This document shows positions 11,791 to 22,880 of a stretch of DNA of 64,000 bases, piece after piece (positions within the stretch are counted from its first letter, which is position 1; every line of letters starts with the position of its first letter). The notes under the pieces were generated by a model. It was not told where the DNA came from. It did not search any database and saw nothing but the letters and a program-made list of their open reading frames with translations. A program made the translations under genes and the position numbers. The stretch comes from Ottelia alismoides (lineage: Eukaryota > Streptophyta > Magnoliopsida > Alismatales > Hydrocharitaceae). Where the stretch lies: NCBI GenBank assembly GCA_037367405.1, contig JAZKJV010010750.1:124001-188000 (forward strand), in the 5' to 3' direction.

Positions 11791-11802
11791 AGTATAGGGG
11801 GG
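11791..11802 (+). other. Polypurine tract of element A
   Basis: AGTATAGGGGGG sits immediately upstream of the LTR start TGATGAAT. This is the expected primer site for plus-strand DNA synthesis. The same word recurs in the hairpin array at 6802-7156. Confidence 0.85.
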
Positions 11803-12720
11803 TGATGAATACTCATTCATCACTCTTTATTCTTATATTTTAGCTACAAAAACCTTTGCAAAAGCATGTAGATAGTTGTAAATACAAATAATTATCAAAA
11901 GCATGCATTGTGTAAAAACCTATAATTAGCATGTTTTTGTGCAAAAATAAAAGAAGAAAGATTAAAAAGAAAAAGAGGGAAATATTTAGAATAAATATTG
12001 AGAAACCTAACCCAAGGGAGGGCTCAGCATGGGCCTGACCGCATAAAAGCCAAAGTAGAGGGAGATAGGGGCTCATGTGTGTACATATTTATGTAAATAA
12101 AATAAAATATTTTCCTCACAAAAATAGATGCAAATTGGCTTGTAAATACTTGTATATATTCCTAAATATAAAATCAAGATAAAAATTAAAAAGAAAATAA
12201 AAATATCATTCATGTACATGATCACCTTGTATATAGCCTTATAAATAAATAAAATTAATCTCCAAAATTTTTGTAAATATTCTACATGATATAGTGTAAA
12301 AAAATAAATTAAAAAAAATAAAAACAAAAACAAAATAAAAATAACAAAATTAAAAACACAAAAATATATTGTAAATATACCATGTATATAAATGTATATA
12401 TGTATTTCTTTCACATATGCATAAAAATAATAAAAAAAAAGATAAAAATGTCTTTTTATTCCTTACTTTATAATATAAATAAATAAAATATAAAATGGGA
12501 ATAAAATTGTATAAAATTAACAATTAAAAAATCAAAAATTAAAATTCCATTTAGTGTATATATACCTATATATAACATATTATGTATATACCTTATTTTT
12601 ATTTTGAAAAATTAATTAAAAATCACTAAAAAATAGAAAAAAATAAAATAAAAATATTACACGTTTTAACTTTTTGCTAAATCGACCCCTAGCTACCCTA
12701 ATTTTCACTTCTAAGATCCA

Positions 12721-12770
12721 GCCACGTGGCCGCTTCCTACTGGTCCTGGGATGTTGACCGCCCGGTCAAC
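12721..12770 (+). promoter_or_regulatory. G-box palindrome and inverted W-box pair in LTR A
   Basis: GCCACGTGGC at 12721-12730 (G-box core CACGTG) and GTTGACCGCCCGGTCAAC at 12753-12770, two TTGACC W-box cores in inverted orientation. Plant bZIP/bHLH proteins bind G-boxes and WRKY proteins bind W-boxes. The W-box pair ends 210 bp before the TATA box; the same spacing recurs in LTRs B, D, E and I. Confidence 0.7.
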
Positions 12771-12772
12771 TA

Positions 12773-12787
12773 CCCCCCCCCCCCCCC
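12773..12787. repeat. Homopolymer C run
   Basis: About 15 consecutive C residues between the W-box pair and the TATA box of LTR A; the length may be affected by sequencing error. Confidence 0.9.
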
Positions 12788-12979
12788 AGGACCACATCCC
12801 ACGGATTTAGGCGCCCGACCCGACTTCTACCCATTTTAGCGCCTAAACCTGATACCCTATAACCTAAACCCCAGGTCCGACTCCTTCACGACACACCCGA
12901 GACCCTCGCCAGAGCCTCTACCTCGGGATCCGCGCGCTCGATCGCCCTACCCGCACCTGTCTTCCCGGACCCTCCACCA

Positions 12980-12987
12980 TATATATT
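12980..12987 (+). promoter_or_regulatory. TATA box of LTR A
   Basis: TATATATT in a GC-rich context, followed about 30 bp later by a pyrimidine/purine-mixed leader. The constant distance to the W-box palindrome across five LTRs supports it. Confidence 0.65.
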
Positions 12988-13235
12988 CTCAGCTCCGCCA
13001 CCTCAAAGCTCATCTTTGGCCATTCGATTCCACCTCCCGTGAGCTCCATTGCGTAGGCGAGAGTGACAGCTTGTCCCCCGTGGTGTCGAAGTGAGGAGAG
13101 GGAGCGAAACCACTGATCCGGCTAGCATCACCGCCTTGCTCCGCCACCAGCAGGAGCATCGAGCCTCGGAGGGAGACGCTTCTCGAGGCGACGACCCAGA
13201 GCTGCGCAAGCTCATCCCCAGTCTCATCAGCCACC

Positions 13236-13244
13236 CAGGTAACC
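13236..13244 (+). other. Splice-donor-like site in LTR A
   Basis: CAG|GTAACC with GT at 13239-13240, 259 bp after the TATA box. Equivalent CAG|GTA-like sites lie at the same relative place in LTRs B, D, E, G and I. A second site TTTTGCAG|GTACAG (GT at 13549) could be an acceptor or another donor. Confidence 0.45.
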
Positions 13245-14118
13245 TCTTAGGACTTTCCTTTTCGTTGATTTCCCATTTCCCCCAAATCGTCGTTCCGCCG
13301 TCCATCGTCGATTCCATCCACGTCCGACCCCCAATCGATCATCGGGCTTCACCATAGCCATCGCCTCCTTCCCGCGCATCTTCTCCATATCTTCATCCAA
13401 CCCAGCTCGCACAGGAGCTGGGATTCGAGCTCCACCGTCCCCCCTTCGCCGGAGCTCGTCCGCTTCGACCCTCCGTTCACCGCCACCCCGCCTAACCGGG
13501 TCGAGGCAGTTTGCCCTCGACCCGCGAGCCTTCTGGACTGTTTTGCAGGTACAGTAAGGGCCATCTGAGGTCCTTCGACATCGAGCCAGGAGGCGTACCT
13601 CCGCCGACCTAGCCGGAGCTCTCCTGAGCCCGGTTGGGTCATCGGAGCCCACCGACAGACGCGGAAGCACCCCACGCTCCTTCTCCGACCTTCAGCGTGC
13701 TTCCAGAAGGATCCTAGTGCACGCCCGAGGCCGGCGAATCTCGCCGGCGAGCAGTTCATCCAGCATCCTCCGTCGCCGTCCGATCGCCTCAGCGCTCCAG
13801 TTCTGATCTCGACCGTCCATCTCCAGAGGCCCCTGCCCCGCCAGATCTTTGGAGAGGCGATCCCAGTCGTTGGCCCAGTGAGAGGTTTAGCCACTGACAT
13901 CCTCGACCGCTAGATCAGACACGTGGCCACACCTCCGCCGTTGGATTCACCCCAGGAGCTCAGCCTTGGACCGACTCTCACCCGCCACCGTCAGATGCTC
14001 CACGTGGCGTGCATCCATCGGCCCGCATTAATAAAGGGTAAATTACCCTTAGGCCCTCCCGTTTATTTCATTTCGCATTTAGTCATGTAATTAGTTAGCA
14101 TAGTTGTTTAGTTTTTGG

Positions 14119-14503
14119 GATATTTGCATAGAGGACCTCGTGCTTAGTTTCATTTGCAGTTATGCCCCTGTGTGTATTGTGACACGTGCTTCGACACGTG
14201 CTTTTTGGCTATTTTGCATCTAATGCCCCTGTAGTTCTGACTGTTAATGAATGAATGAAAGTTTTAAATTATTTGCATTTATACCCCTGTGCATGATACA
14301 TTTGAGCATGTGCGGATATTTTTGGGTATTTTGCAAATAGGTCCCTGGACTTTTGGTACCTGTTACCAGAAAGCCCTTGGAACTAATTTTTCTTACATTT
14401 GGGTCCCTGAGTGCCCCAGGCACGCGCGTAGCACGTGTTTCGCTGGGTTAATTGCACCAGACCCCCCAGACTTTCGGGTATTTGCACTTTGGTCCCTGTG
14501 CAC
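14119..14503 (+). repeat. Phased TTGCA/CCCTG modules with two CACGTG pairs in LTR A
   Basis: Eight TTGCA (one TTACA) words start at 14124, 14154, 14214, 14273, 14331, 14393, 14452 and 14482, spaced 30, 60, 59, 58, 62, 59 and 30 bp. Most are followed within about 12 bases by GxCCCTG. CACGTG occurs at 14183-14188 and 14195-14200 (12 bp apart), and an eroded pair, CACGCG and CACGTG, at 14421 and 14432. The same kind of array is seen in LTRs B, G and I. Confidence 0.75.
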
Positions 14504-15456
14504 TGTGCCCCTTCTTTATTTTTGAATAAAATAGCAAAATATCTCCAAATCCAACGAAAATTGGACACATGGCTCCCACCATAGTGTAAAATTTTCGAGG
14601 ATTTGTGACGACATTTTTGTTTTCATTTGATATTTTTAATAATTAAAAAACATCCATTTTTGCTACTGTCTAACTTTTAAAACCACAAAAAATATTAAAT
14701 AGTGTCTAAAATTTACAAAAAAGTTGTCTACTGTCTATTTTGTTGTGTTTGATTTTCTAGCCAATTTTAACTATTTTTCATTACTGAAAACCACTAAAAA
14801 TTGAAAAACACTAAAAATCTTATGAAATTCTAGTAAATCAATTAAAAATCCAAAAATAATAAATTAGGTGCCTAAATTTTCCTTATTTTATTCTCTTTAC
14901 AGGAAAATTACCTCCCAGCTAATTTAGGGCCTTTAGATGTTTTATCTAGGCACTTTTAGCTCGGCTGGACAGTACCTACTGTTTTAGTCACTTTTTGATT
15001 TTTAGAAAATTAAAGAAATCTCAGAAAAATCCCAAAAATTCACCAAAAACACTAAAAATTATAAAACACATAAAAATATTTTTGTTAGAATTTTTGGTTG
15101 AATTTTAGTATGTTTAATAATTTGTTGAAGTGTGTAGTTCCTTAGCCTTTATTATTTTCTTAATTCATTAAAAATCCAAAAAAATATAAAATATTCAAAA
15201 ACCACAAAAAATATTTCTTTTATTTTCTTTTACCTCTTTTTGACTACTTCGTAGGCCGAGAGGCCAACCCGTGCTCCTTGTGTTCGACCCTGGTCGCTAT
15301 ACCAGGTTAAATTAATAGCAAGACCGCTTTCGTGTGTTTGATTGATTTTATCTCTTTAGTGGTGGTCTATTTTTCTTGATTGAGCTTAGCTGAGTGATTG
15401 AGGTCGCAACGACCGATTAGCTCCTTTACCTTAGTCGCTCGGTTTTGGGCTCATCA

Positions 15457-15461
15457 CTTAA
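15457..15461. repeat. Insertion junction of element A in Tekay (target CTTAA)
   Basis: The five bases after the LTR end belong to the Tekay integrase C-terminus. The matching left copy lies outside the window, so the duplication cannot be confirmed here. Confidence 0.6.
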
Positions 15462-15871
15462 CTTCTTCACTGAACGATCGATGATCCGAACTGGTTCCTC
15501 CGGATAACTCAGGTCAGTATCCACATGACGGTCATCATAACTAATCACATGCGATGGATCATGCACATATTTTCTCAAGTTGGAGATATGAAAAACATCA
15601 TGCATACGAGCAAGGTGAGGAGGAAGAGCAATCCTGTACGCAACTTTACCAATCTTGTCGAGAATCTCGAACGGTCCGACAACCGGGGTGCTAACTTTCC
15701 CTTCACTCCAAATCGCTGAACTCCCTTTGTGGGAGAAACTCTCAAGAAGACAAAATCTCCAACTTCAAATCTAAGATCAGTGTGTCGTCTATCTCTATAG
15801 CTCTTTTGCCTACTCTGTGCAGTAAGCAATTTCTTTCGAGCTATCCTGATTGCCTTAGCAGCATCCTCCAT
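15457..15871 (-). pseudogene. pol: Tekay integrase C-terminus and start of chromodomain, interrupted
   Basis: The frame 15575-15871 carries DRRHTDLRFEVGDFVFLRVSP, the integrase C-terminal fold. Near 15690 a frameshift moves the homologous reading to another frame: VGPFEILDKIGKVAYRIALP, then VFHISNLRKYVHDPSHVI and EEPVRIIDRSVKKL, the beginning of the chromodomain that targets these elements to modified histones. It stops abruptly at the LTR of A. The rest of the domain is not in the window. Confidence 0.85.
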
Positions 15872-17395
15872 CTACTCTACCTTATGTAGAAGGTTATGTC
15901 CAATTTCCTGCCAACTCAGAGGTGTAGAGCATCGTCTTCCATACAATGCTTCAAAAGGAGCCATGCCTATGCTGGCATGGTAACTGTTATTATAAGTAAA
16001 CTCTGCTAACGACAAATGGTCCTTCCACGACCCTTTCCACTCCAGCACACATGCTCGAAGAAGATCTTCCAGTGTCTGAATCGTCCTCTCGGATTGTCTG
16101 TCGGTCTGTGGATGGTAAGCAGAACTGAGGCATAGTTGTACTTCTAAAGGACTCATGAATTCCCTCCAGTAGTGAGAGGTGAACCTTGGATCACGATCAG
16201 ATAAAATCTGCTTCGGCAGCCCATGAAGTCTGACAATCTCCTTAATAAAGATCACTGCAAGCTGTAAGGGAGTGCATGCCATACTCACAGGTATGAAATG
16301 TGATGACTTAGTAAGCCTATCAACTACAACCCAGATGGCATCATGACTACTAGTGGTCTTAGGAAGACTCGTCACAAAATCCATAGATATACCCTCCCAC
16401 TTCCACTCAGGAATAGGAAGGGATTGCAAAAGTCCAGGTGGCCTCTTATGCTCAGCCTTAATTTGCTGACACGTCAGGCATTTTGCCACAATTTTGGACA
16501 CATCCCTTCTCATTTGCTTCCACCAAAAATTCTTTTTCAAATCCTTATACATCTTCTTACCACCAGGATGTATCGACAAACGTGAACTATGTTTCTCACA
16601 CATGATCTCTTCCCTCAATTGTACATCTGCTGGCACACACAATCGATTCCCATTTCGTAGCACACCATCTTGACAAGAAAAGTCAACTAAGGTTCCTGCG
16701 ATAGCCTTCTCCTTGAGTCTCTGCATACTCAGGTCTTCATGTTGCCCATGGATGATTCTCTCAACTAACTCTGGACGAGAAGGGGATGGAAATATGACAG
16801 TCTCTCGACTACTCTGAAATGGATGCCAATCACTGAAAGCCGCAAGAAGATCCCATGCTTTAAGCTGAGGACGAGGTTCACTTGAGTGAGGCCTACGACT
16901 AAGGGCATCAGCAACCACATTCGCCTTACCAGGATGGTAAGAGATGGTGCACTCATAATCCTTTAACAGCTCCAGCCATCTCCTTTGCCTCATATTGAGC
17001 TCCTTCTGATCAAAGAGATGCTTGAGACTCTTGTGATCTGTGAAGATTTCGAAAGCAACACCATAAAGATAATGTCTCCACATTTTAAGAGCAAAGATAA
17101 CTGCTGCCAGTTCCATATCATGAGTTGGGTAATTTTTCTCATGTGGCTTCAACTATCTAGATCCATATGCAACAACCTTACCATGTTGCATCAAAACCGC
17201 ACCCAGACCCTCTTTTGATGCATTAGTGTAAACTGTGAATCTGTCTGGACCTGATGAAATTGTCAAGATGGGAGTTGTAGTGAGCCTTTCCTTCAGTGTC
17301 TGGAAGATATTCTCACACTCTTCTGACCAAGCATATGGCATCTCCTTCTTGGTCAGCTGGGTTAGGGGAAGGGCAATCTGAGAAAATCCCTTCAC
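15872..17395 (-). pseudogene. pol: Tekay RNase H and integrase core
   Basis: RNase H reads VYTNASKEGLGAVLMQ, where the family has Asp in place of the Asn (codon 17222-17224), so the first catalytic acid is lost. TAG at 17153-17155 breaks it before [18 protein letters not shown]. The rest ([21 protein letters not shown]) is normal. Integrase follows with [20 protein letters not shown] (first Asp), [10 protein letters not shown] (second Asp) and [15 protein letters not shown] (Glu). A TAG at 15872-15874 ends the open stretch. The integrase core residues look intact. Confidence 0.88.
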
Positions 17396-17404
17396 AAACC
17401 GTCT

Positions 17405-18100
17405 TTAATAACCGGCTAAACCACGAAAGCTTCGGATCTCGGACACGTTCTTCGGTCATTCCCAACTAAGGACTGCTTCGATTTTTGCAGGATCCACAGA
17501 CACTCCTGCACATGAGATAACATGGCCTAAGAATGATACTTCTTGAAGCCAAAACTCACACTTACTAAACTTTGCATATAGCTTGTGCCTCCGTAGGGTC
17601 TCCAGCACTGTTTGTAAGTGAGTGCGATGTTCCTTCTCATCTAGAGAGTATATAAGGACATCATCAATGAAAACAACAACAAAACTGTCGAGGAAAGGCT
17701 GAAAAACCTGATTCATCATGTCCATGAATGCTGCTGGGGCATTTGTCAAGCCAAAGGGCATCACCAAGAACTCGTAGTGACCATATCTGGTTCTGAATGC
17801 AGACATAGGTATATCCGCATCCCGAATATGTAACTGGTGATAACCAGACCGTAGGTCAATCTTAGAGAAGATGGATGACCCTTGTAGCTGATCAAAGTGA
17901 TCGTCAATGCGTGGCAAAGGGTAACGATTCTTGATTGTTACTTTATTCAACTACCGATAATCTATACACATGCACATAGATCCATCCTTCTTCTTAACAA
18001 AAAGGACAGGCGCTCCCCATGGAGATGTACTAGGGCGTATGAAACCCTTCTCCAGCAGTTCTTGTAACTGCACCTTGAGTTCCTTCAGCTCAGTTGGTGA
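17405..18100 (-). pseudogene. pol: Tekay reverse transcriptase domain
   Basis: Motifs: [23 protein letters not shown], then (after TAG 17951-17953) [22 protein letters not shown] without its usual preceding residue, [38 protein letters not shown] and the catalytic FIDD at 17660-17671, intact. A TGA at 17456-17458 and a TAA at 17405-17407 break the connection to RNase H. The whole pol lies in one frame. Confidence 0.9.
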
Positions 18101-18775
18101 CATCCTGTATGGTGTCATGGATACTGGTTGAGTTCCTAGAATGATAGAAATCTCAAACTCCACCTCACGAGGTGGAGGAAGCCTAGGAAGATCTACAGGA
18201 AATACATCTGGAAAGTTTTTTACTATTTCAATCGCCTCTTTTCCTTCCATGGGAGTTTGATTCCCAATGACGTGAGCAATAAATCCTTCGCATCCTTGAG
18301 ATAACAGACGATGAGCTTGCAATGCTGATATGTAGGTTACCCCTCTTGACGAGGTGCTTCCATCAAATACAAATTCTTGTAGCTCAGGTACCCTGAAGAT
18401 AATCTGTTTCTGAAAACAGTCTAGACATGCATGGTGATTCTCTAACCAATCCATGCCAAGAATAACATCAAAATCCTCCATCTGAATAAGCAGCAAGTAG
18501 GCCTCGAGCATATAACCTCCAATATAGACCGGGCAATCGGGAAACACCCAATGGACAACAAACACCTGACCTCTAGGTCCCTTAATAAGATAAGGGTCTG
18601 AAACTATGGTAGGCTCTCGTCCTAAGGTATCCGCAAAACTCCATGACACGAAGGAATGAGATGCGCCCGAATAAAAAAGAGCATGAGCTGTAAAGTCGCC
18701 TACTGAAATCATACCTCGTACTACTGATCCCGAAGCATGTGCTTGCCCATCGGTGATGGCATGGAGTTGTCCTTC
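18100..18775 (-). pseudogene. pol: Tekay aspartic protease, catalytic Asp replaced by Tyr
   Basis: The chromoviral protease signature DSGASHSF reads YSGASHSF here: the codon at 18671-18673 is TAT instead of an Asp codon. A second conserved stretch, [10 protein letters not shown], is intact. The substitution alone would inactivate the enzyme. The domain is in frame with the reverse transcriptase and separated from gag by a TGA at 18776-18778. Confidence 0.85.
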
Positions 18776-19889
18776 TCATCGTTGACCACTAGAACATGTC
18801 GTGCCTCGAGTCTGGTTGGTATGTCCCCTGCCACCACGAGAGGCAGAACCACGTCCCTGGTGCTGCGGACGTCCCCCTCGTACAGTACCTCGCATCTCTG
18901 AAGCTCCCAACGGACAGTTGGACCTGATGTGCCCCTCTTGGTTGCATCGGTAGCAAACACGTGCATCGGTTGTGTTGTTCACCATTGGATGTGCTGGTCG
19001 TGATGGCTCGGAAAGTGCTTGCCCTAAAGTAGGAGCTCCTCCATGTGCAGACCTGGTAGACATGCCATGCCGGTAGGGGTGGATACGTTGTCCTCTTCGT
19101 GCTGTCAAATGATCATTACGAGCAGTCTTCCCATAATAGCTCGTCCTCCTTGCCTGGTTTGTACTGACTTGCCTTCACGCAAGTCCTCCTCCACTCGTGA
19201 TGCAGCGTCAACCACTTCCTTCATAGTAACCAATCTAAGGGGTACTAGTCTCTCACGAATTTCCTTACGGAGACCTCGAAAGAACTTGAATGCTTTGTTA
19301 GCCTCAGTCGGCACAGTACTAGTAGCATACTTCAGCAACTCCGTGAACCTGTTTAGATAAGCAATCATAGTCTTGTTCCCTTGCTCGAGTAGTGTGAACT
19401 CCACGCGGCGCTGCTCTATCCAGTATTCAGGATAGAAATGCTCCCGGAATGCCTCAGTAAATCTCTCCCAAGTAAATGGCATTGCAATCTGCGGCTCCAT
19501 AGAACTCCACCATTCCACAACATAGCCTGCTAAGGAGTAAGTGGCAAGGGTAACCTTCTCCTCATCCGGTACATGTATGGTGCGAAATACCTTTTCCACA
19601 TGCTTCAGCCATCTCTCTGCCACATCTGGGCTTGTATTGCCCAGAAACTCTGAAACTTTCTCCTTACGATATTTGAAAATATGTCCTCTTGTCGCAGTGG
19701 TGGTGGCGACGGAGGAGGAGGAGGAGGTGGTGGTGGTGGTGGATTGCCATCTCCGACCCATTCAGACTCACCTTTGGACGTAGATCTCGACAATCGCTCC
19801 TCGAGCATAAGCTGTCTCTGCTGCACATCCTGCAGCATCGCCATCATCACAGCCAATTGCTGCGCAGTCTGATCCCTACGAGGCGGCAT
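18776..19889 (-). pseudogene. gag: Tekay gag with CCHC zinc knuckle
   Basis: The likely start is MPPRRDQTAQQLAVMM (ATG ending at 19889), then a proline run (about 19710-19740), the Gag core with AERWLKHVEKVF and YSLAGYVVEWWSSM, and the nucleocapsid knuckle CYRCNQEGHIRSNCPL near 18915-18965. At least two frameshifts are visible: one near 19650-19700 after the proline run, one near 19125-19145 before the knuckle region. The element ends in a TGA at 18776. Confidence 0.85.
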
Positions 19890-20048
19890 GATCTGCATGA
19901 GTAGAAATAAAAGAAGGGATTTAGATCCAAGAGTAGAGGTCATTAGTCAACCTTGATAAATTGTTTTGACAGTAGTCAGAAGACTACTTGTCTAATGTAC
20001 AATGGTACTTCTCCTACCATACAGTTGTCTATGACTGATGGGGTAATT

Positions 20049-20062
20049 GGGCTCTGATACCA
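20049..20062 (-). other. Primer binding site, tRNA-iMet type, of Tekay
   Basis: On the minus strand TGGTATCAGAGCCC, complementary to the 3' end of initiator tRNA-Met, two bases inside the 5' LTR. It marks the start of minus-strand DNA synthesis and fixes the element's orientation. Confidence 0.92.
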
Positions 20063-20064
20063 AA

Positions 20065-22880
20065 TGAAACCCGCTCCCGCTCAGCGGTAGCGCAACTAAA
20101 CACTCATTCTCAATATTACCCAACAACAATCATAAACAACCTGCATGATATACCATTTAATACAGATAAGGAAAGAAAAATCTAAGTTTCTACTGATAAC
20201 AAAGTCCACATAAGGATAGCAATAAGTCCTTAAAGTCTTTTTATTACATCATAATTAGACAAAACAAAGGGAGATAAAGAAATTTATGAACTAATCCTCA
20301 ACCTCAACAATGTCCTACAGATGCACCACCGAAAATGCGAGCCTCCGTCTCTTGTTCGACACTTCCTGTGGATTTCCAAAGAATGTAACTCATGAGTCAA
20401 CTGACTCTGTAAGGATAAAATAAATTAAAACAAAAGAATATAGGTAGGTAATGCAAATGCAGTAATTGAACAAGTTTAATGGAGAACATTATAAAAGCAT
20501 CTAGTAATATACAATCAGATATAATTTAGGCCTTTAACTTTTACGTAACCAAAAATCAATTCCTTGACATATCTAAATCCTTAATTTCATTTACTTATCC
20601 CGGATTCGTCCGTCAAAGGAGAAAGATTACACTAGAAATGAAGTCTGCAACAACTTCATTTAAAGTGCAACCCTAAACCTGTGCGCAAACATGATCCTTC
20701 AGCTAGTCTAGTTGATAGTACTCTGACACTCGAGACGGGGTATATATGTCCAATGAGTCTCAACCCTGTCAATCGAGTCTGCCGGAGGAGTCTCGCTCGC
20801 TCCCAGAAAAGTGCAACAAAACGGATCCATAGTGCGATGCACACGTGCATCCACCTCAATTCCACCAGTGTACCTACCACCACCCCACTCTGTGATGCCC
20901 CTCGAGTGGGGGTGACTCACTGTTGGCTCAACAGGACACAAGTGTGCACCCACCTTGTAGTATTTACCATTTCTTTCTCCCGAGTTAATCTTTCTTGGGG
21001 TAATGTAATGCACTCCATTGATATGATGACCACCCAATACTATGTAAAACCTTCAGGTCATAACCCATCAATACATCAATAATTTATCTCGTAATATGCA
21101 TGTATGCAACTTACAAAATGTTCAACATTTTTGATTCCTCCTAAGAATTCGACTATGATAAAGGATACTTAAACAATCTGACTTATGTTCTCTGTTTATC
21201 CATTCACAACTGCGAAACATTGTACATTTTTCATGCGACCTCTAACCCATGTGATATAGGAGATGTTACCGAGTTCCCAACAATTAAATATAAAAAGACT
21301 ATAATTACAGATATCCTCTTGCCACATTCAGAATTACCTGTGCCTGTCCTCTTTTATCTTTCGCTTAATAACAAAAACACAACTGCTCATAAAACAATTA
21401 TCAATTATAACGTATTTGAGGGAGCAGTCGTAATACATGAAAGGTGTAGAAGCATTTACTGCTAGTTAATTTAGCTCATCTAACTCGTCCTTGTTGAAAC
21501 ACAATAATCGTAATCCACACCTTTTGACCACTTCTACAACCAATGTACTATTTACTAATTTAAGAACGGTTATAATCACGTATAACATGACCTACTTTAG
21601 TTAATAATACCTCCTAAATCGGGTATGCTGTGGGGTGTTTTAATAATTACGGGTGCAGGCATTTAAAATCGTCGCCATTATGTCCACATCTAACCTACAG
21701 GTATCGTGAAGAACGCATATGTGCAACACCCGAATCTGAAGATATAAATATTCTATCCTTCATATAGCAGAGGGTCAGCATTGAACATTGTGATTAGTAA
21801 TATTCTAAATTGATTACACACCCTAAATCTCAAGAGAAAGATATATACTTTCTGTATATTACAAGCGTAGTCCGTGGGACTCGACGCTCAAATTATCGCA
21901 AAGAAAATTCGAAGATCCCATGAATAACTGTATCTTCATCCTTCTGATTTCTGTAGTTGTGTATTAAACAGTTTCTTTTTCATATATTGTGAACTTAATT
22001 GCTTGGTCGTGTATGGAACAGTTTCTTTTTCATATATTTTTTCTTGTGATTTATGTAATGTAATCAAACACCAACAATTTCTTTTGAACAGTAACATAAT
22101 CAAACACCACCGATTTCTTTTGATTTGAAATACCCAATCTGGACACAAATCTATAAAGAAACAAATTTATAGAAATCCTCAATCCCAAAATTTGTGTATT
22201 AATGATGTAAGCAACTACGGTGAATACTACTTGATTCGAGGAGGACCAACAGCAATAGGAGTTCCCAGGGTTAGGATCGAAAATAAGTATTCGATCCACA
22301 ACGACAATCACCAAAATCAAGGGAAGAGAGATGAAAATCCGTTACCTATGCTCGTGCACGCCTTTGATCCACGGGCTCGATAGCCGATCACGAATCCGAT
22401 GAGAGGGTTGCTTTTCCCTTGCAATGGCCCTCCTCGTCTTCTTCTTATCAGGAGTCTATGAGACTTCGAGAGTTTTTGAAACGGTGGTGACACCGTTCTC
22501 TCCTTGATTCTCTGAAGAAGGAGATGGAAAAAAACAGAAAGAGAAAGACATGGGAGAGGAAGAAAGGATGGATTAGGGTTTGGAAAAGGAGTAGTAATGA
22601 GGAGAGATGAAGGGTGTGGGTCTTTATATAGTTGGGGATTAAAATTTTAGTTTAGAAACCCTAAATAGCCTTATTCGTACTTAACTTATCTAATCCCGTA
22701 ACCATTAATCCCCTCAAAAACCATGACCCCTCTTCACCAAAACAGGCATATCTCCCACATCCGGACTCGGAATTTTGTGTTTTGGGGCTCGTTGGAAAGC
22801 TTGCGATGAGACGCTTATTTTGAGTATAATATTGAATAGGTTTTAAAACTTCAGAAATCCGAAATTTACAGGGTCTTACA
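20065..22880 (-). mobile_element. 5' LTR of the Tekay element (2.8 kb)
   Basis: On the minus strand it begins TGTAAGACCCTGTAAATTTCGG (first 10 and later bases typical of this lineage) and ends AGCGGGTTTCA; on the + strand it starts TGAAACCC at 20065. Length 2816 bp. No genes inside. It interrupts the Athila B reverse transcriptase right after ATKKDHFP. Confidence 0.92.
22622..22630 (-). promoter_or_regulatory. TATA box of the Tekay LTR
   Basis: On the minus strand TATATAAAG followed by ACCCACACCC, about 250 bp into the LTR; a plausible core promoter for the element. Confidence 0.6.

Larger units (their letters stand above)
1..15456 (+). mobile_element. Element A: Athila-type Ty3/gypsy retrotransposon, 5' end outside window
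   Basis: The order is gag, protease, reverse transcriptase, RNase H, integrase, a long non-coding tail, polypurine tract and 3' LTR, all on the + strand. The Gag (with VTLRSGR near its end) and the pol type match the Athila lineage. The 5' LTR and the start of gag are left of the window. The right boundary is the LTR terminus ending TCATCA at 15456, immediately followed by minus-strand Tekay integrase sequence, so A inserted into Tekay. A solo LTR (7484-10521) later inserted into its tail. Nine in-frame stops and one frameshifting deletion show the copy is dead for protein production. Confidence 0.93.
11803..15456 (+). mobile_element. 3' LTR of element A (3.65 kb)
   Basis: Starts TGATGAAT after the polypurine tract and ends GGGCTCATCA. 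In order: AT-rich U3 (11803-12700), G-box and W-box palindromes (12721-12770), a C-run, GC-rich promoter and transcribed leader (12790-13990), an array of TTGCA/CCCTG modules with CACGTG pairs (14119-14503), a second AT-rich stretch and a distal TTCGACCCT block (about 15280). Frames in the GC-rich part are not genes; they lack homology and lie in LTR sequence. Confidence 0.9.
15457..22880 (-). mobile_element. Tekay/Del-type chromovirus (Ty3/gypsy), 3' part outside window
   Basis: Read on the minus strand: 5' LTR (22880 to 20065), tRNA-iMet primer site, gag with CCHC knuckle, protease, FIDD reverse transcriptase, RNase H, integrase and the start of a chromodomain. It is cut at 15457 by element A; the rest, with the 3' LTR, must lie beyond A's 5' LTR to the left. 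Its right end (GGGTCTTACA) abuts the reverse transcriptase of element B, so it inserted into B. The coding part has six stops and several frameshifts. Confidence 0.92.

Noticed and set aside
13003..13900. Frames up to 183 codons in GC-rich DNA, possible host gene
   Set aside because: The region is the transcribed leader of LTR A; frames on several strands overlap and none shows a domain, and the equivalents in B, D and I are not conserved as protein.
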